Assembly (NCBI GenBank): GCA_020636405.1
Contig: JACJXW010000004.1
Coordinates: forward strand, 186,001 to 250,000
DNA length: 64,000 bases
Origin: Lewinellaceae bacterium
Lineage (GTDB): Bacteria; Bacteroidota; Bacteroidia; Chitinophagales; Saprospiraceae
Direction of reading: 5' to 3'
The position numbers and the translations under genes were made by a program. Positions 62,017 to 64,000 of this stretch are shown piece by piece (the first letter of the stretch is position 1; each line of letters opens with the position of its first letter). Under the pieces are notes generated by a model. It was not told the origin of the DNA, ran no database searches, and saw only the letters and a program-made list of their open reading frames with translations.

Positions 62017-64000
62017 ATGCGTTACTTCCTCTCCCTTGTTCTATGGCTCTTAGGTAGCCTTATCTACACCACATTTGCCCAATCCGGCGAACCTACCCTG
62101 ATGCTGCGCCAGCCCTCGGCCAGTGAACAGCACATTGCCTTTGCCTACGCCAGCGACATATGGGTCGCGGACAAGGATGGCAGCCATCCCCGGCGGCTGA
62201 CCGTGCACGAAGGGGTAGAATTGTATCCCGTCCTTTCTCCCGATGGCCAATGGGTGGCCTTTTCCGGCAATTACGATGGCAACCTTGACGTATATGTCGT
62301 GTCGGTGCAGGGCGGCCCCCCCCGGCGGCTGACCTATCACCCCGGGCAGGATTTTGTGCGGGGATGGAATGGGCAGAAAATTTGGTTCTCTTCTTACCGC
62401 GAGACTTTTTCCAACCGCTTTGCCCGTTTGTATGAGATCGGGCTTGAGGATAGCCAACCCCGGGCCTTACCCATGCCGGAGGCCCATCAGGGGAGCATTT
62501 CTCCGGATGGGAAGTTTACCGCTTATATCAAAAATCCGGACCCAACAGAAAGTACGGGTACTTACCGCCCTTTCAAAGGGTATCGCGGGGGTAATGCACC
62601 CCGGATCTGGATCTTCGACAATGCTTCTTATGAAGTAGAGGAAATCCCCCATGATGGTTCCGTCGATACCCGTCCGGTGTGGGCGGGCAATACGGTTTAC
62701 TTTCTCTCAGACCGCAATGGGCGGACGAATGTATTCGCGTACAACCGGGAAACCAAAGAAGTGCAACAGGTGACCAGGCATCAGGATTACGATGTAAAAA
62801 CCCTCCATTCCAATGGCACCGAGCTTACTTATGAGCAGGCGGGGCGCATTCACCGGTTGGCGCTCCGGGGGCGGGATTCTCAGGTATTGCCCATTTCCCT
62901 GAATCCGGACCTGCCCACCCGGCGGGCCCGTTACGAAGACGGCGGTGAGCAGATCCGCAGTTTCCAGATCTCGCCTACCGGTAAACGAGCAGTGGTGGAA
63001 GCCCGGGGGGATATTTTTTCCATCCCTACTGATAAGGGAGATGTTCGCAACCTCACGGAAACTCCCGGTGTTTTCGAGCGCTTTCCCACCTGGTCGCCCG
63101 ACGGGCAGCACATTGCCTATTTCTCTGACGCCAGTGGCGAATACCAGCTGGTGATCAGTGGCCAGAAAGGCATGGAGGAACCTCGGGCCATTCCTATTGA
63201 AAACCCCACTTTTTTCCAGGATCCGGTTTGGTCGCCCGACAGTAAGAAGCTGCTCTTTTCCGATAAGGACTTCCGCCTTTACTGGCTGGATGTAGAAAGC
63301 CAGGCCCTGCATCAGATCGACTCCGATGTTTATTCGGCGCCGGAACAGTCCTTCCATGCCGGGTGGTCGCCCGACAGCAAATGGGCCACGTATTCCCGGA
63401 AGCTGGACAACCAGCTCAACGCCGTATTTGTCTATGAGTTGGCCAGCGGCAAGGCCCATCAGGTGACGGATGGCATGAGCCATGCTGATTTTCCTGCCTT
63501 CAGCCGCGATGGCAAGTACCTTTTCTTTGCCGCCAGCACCAATTATGGGCTCAATGCCGGTTGGCTGGATATGTCCAACTACGAGCGGGATGTGGTGAGC
63601 AGCCTGTACGCGGTAGTCCTTGGCAAGGACGAGCCTTCGCCATTCCTGCCGGAAAGCGATGAGGAGGGCGTTGCCGATGAGCAGCAGGCAGCGGAAGGCG
63701 CCGATGCCGATAAGAAGCCCGATGCGGAGAAATCCAAGGCCGATACGCCGTCCGTCCGCATTGACCTGGAAGGAATATTGGGCCGTATCGTTGCCCTTTC
63801 CACACCTCCCCGCGTCTATTCGGCCCTCAACGGTTCAGTAGAGGGCAAATTGTTATATCTGGAACAGGTGGATAATCAGCCCGGCTTCAAATTGCAATCC
63901 TTTGATATGAAGAAACAGGAGAGTGAGACGCTGATGGAAGGCCTTTTCGGGTATCAAGTGAGCGCCGATGGAAAGAAGCTGATCTATGCCGCCAATGGCA
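62017..64000 (+). CDS. Tricorn-type protease, N-terminal part (runs off window)
   Basis: The frame is open from the ATG at 62017 to the last base, with 661 residues visible. There is a signal peptide (YFLSLVLWLLGSLIYTTFA). The visible part is the six- and seven-bladed beta-propellers of the tricorn/TolB-like type, with repeated SPDGQWVAFSGNYDG, WSPDGQHIAYFSD, WSPDSKKLLFSD and FSRDGKYLFFAA strands. An insertion rich in Asp, Ala and Lys lies near 63640-63740. The PDZ and S41 catalytic domains expected for this family would lie beyond the window. It probably degrades peptides in the periplasm. Confidence 0.88.
   Translation, partial: MRYFLSLVLWLLGSLIYTTFAQSGEPTLMLRQPSASEQHIAFAYASDIWVADKDGSHPRRLTVHEGVELYPVLSPDGQWVAFSGNYDGNLDVYVVSVQGGPPRRLTYHPGQDFVRGWNGQKIWFSSYRETFSNRFARLYEIGLEDSQPRALPMPEAHQGSISPDGKFTAYIKNPDPTESTGTYRPFKGYRGGNAPRIWIFDNASYEVEEIPHDGSVDTRPVWAGNTVYFLSDRNGRTNVFAYNRETKEVQQVTRHQDYDVKTLHSNGTELTYEQAGRIHRLALRGRDSQVLPISLNPDLPTRRARYEDGGEQIRSFQISPTGKRAVVEARGDIFSIPTDKGDVRNLTETPGVFERFPTWSPDGQHIAYFSDASGEYQLVISGQKGMEEPRAIPIENPTFFQDPVWSPDSKKLLFSDKDFRLYWLDVESQALHQIDSDVYSAPEQSFHAGWSPDSKWATYSRKLDNQLNAVFVYELASGKAHQVTDGMSHADFPAFSRDGKYLFFAASTNYGLNAGWLDMSNYERDVVSSLYAVVLGKDEPSPFLPESDEEGVADEQQAAEGADADKKPDAEKSKADTPSVRIDLEGILGRIVALSTPPRVYSALNGSVEGKLLYLEQVDNQPGFKLQSFDMKKQESETLMEGLFGYQVSADGKKLIYAANG

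Overview
The window is a 64 kb piece of a Bacteroidota chromosome, most likely from the Saprospiria / Lewinella-like branch. The support is a SusC/SusD pair, type IX secretion C-terminal domains (gliding-motility type at 13797, type A at 46780 and 54828), a PUR/DUF3276 protein, TAnnTTTG-like promoter boxes and many lipoproteins or exported proteins of unknown function. GC is moderately high, so long antisense open frames are common; I treated them as shadows. I recognised no tRNA, rRNA, CRISPR array or prophage.

Layout. 1-3639: the end of an esterase, then three same-strand genes (ATP-grasp ligase, class I glutamine amidotransferase, second ATP-grasp-like protein) that look like a small amide/peptide-bond-forming cluster. 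3696-10800: an RCK potassium channel, a beta-lactamase-fold protein that has lost its catalytic residues, a MltD-like transglycosylase, gatA and a coupled membrane protein. 11037-20303: hisS, pheS and a 2168-residue secreted M43 metalloprotease. 20579-27139: a collapsed AAA ATPase gene, a rhomboid protease, three envelope proteins of unknown function and KdsD. 27581-33669: recQ, a decayed IS element, aroQ and a phosphomannose-isomerase-like protein without metal ligands. 33783-48555: a carbohydrate region (SusD, SusC, DeoR regulator, GH10-like lipoprotein, GH92 alpha-mannosidase, FG-GAP/ASPIC lipoprotein, secreted PHB-type esterase, small exported protein). 48639-54561: an FKBP-like/TPR protein, a two-TM protein, rnpA, a PUR protein, radC, an MsbA-type ABC exporter and an AstE/ASPA-type deacylase. 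54828-64000: a secreted subtilase, a four-gene DevA/HlyD/DevC/TolC exporter operon, an ACMSD-type decarboxylase and the start of a tricorn-type protease.

The least explained structure is a set of short-period tandem repeats (7-8 bp units). In several cases they begin at, or within a base or two of, the stop codon of a gene (hisS, rhomboid, recQ, GH92, the giant protease, weakly pheS). Read on the coding strand they are G/T-rich and poor in C, and two further genes carry hairpin versions after their stops. Unit sequences differ, but position and base composition are shared, which suggests a common process at gene 3' ends. Other points worth checking are two pseudoenzymes, the ATP-grasp/amidotransferase cluster, and the collapsed ATPase gene behind a periodic palindromic upstream region.
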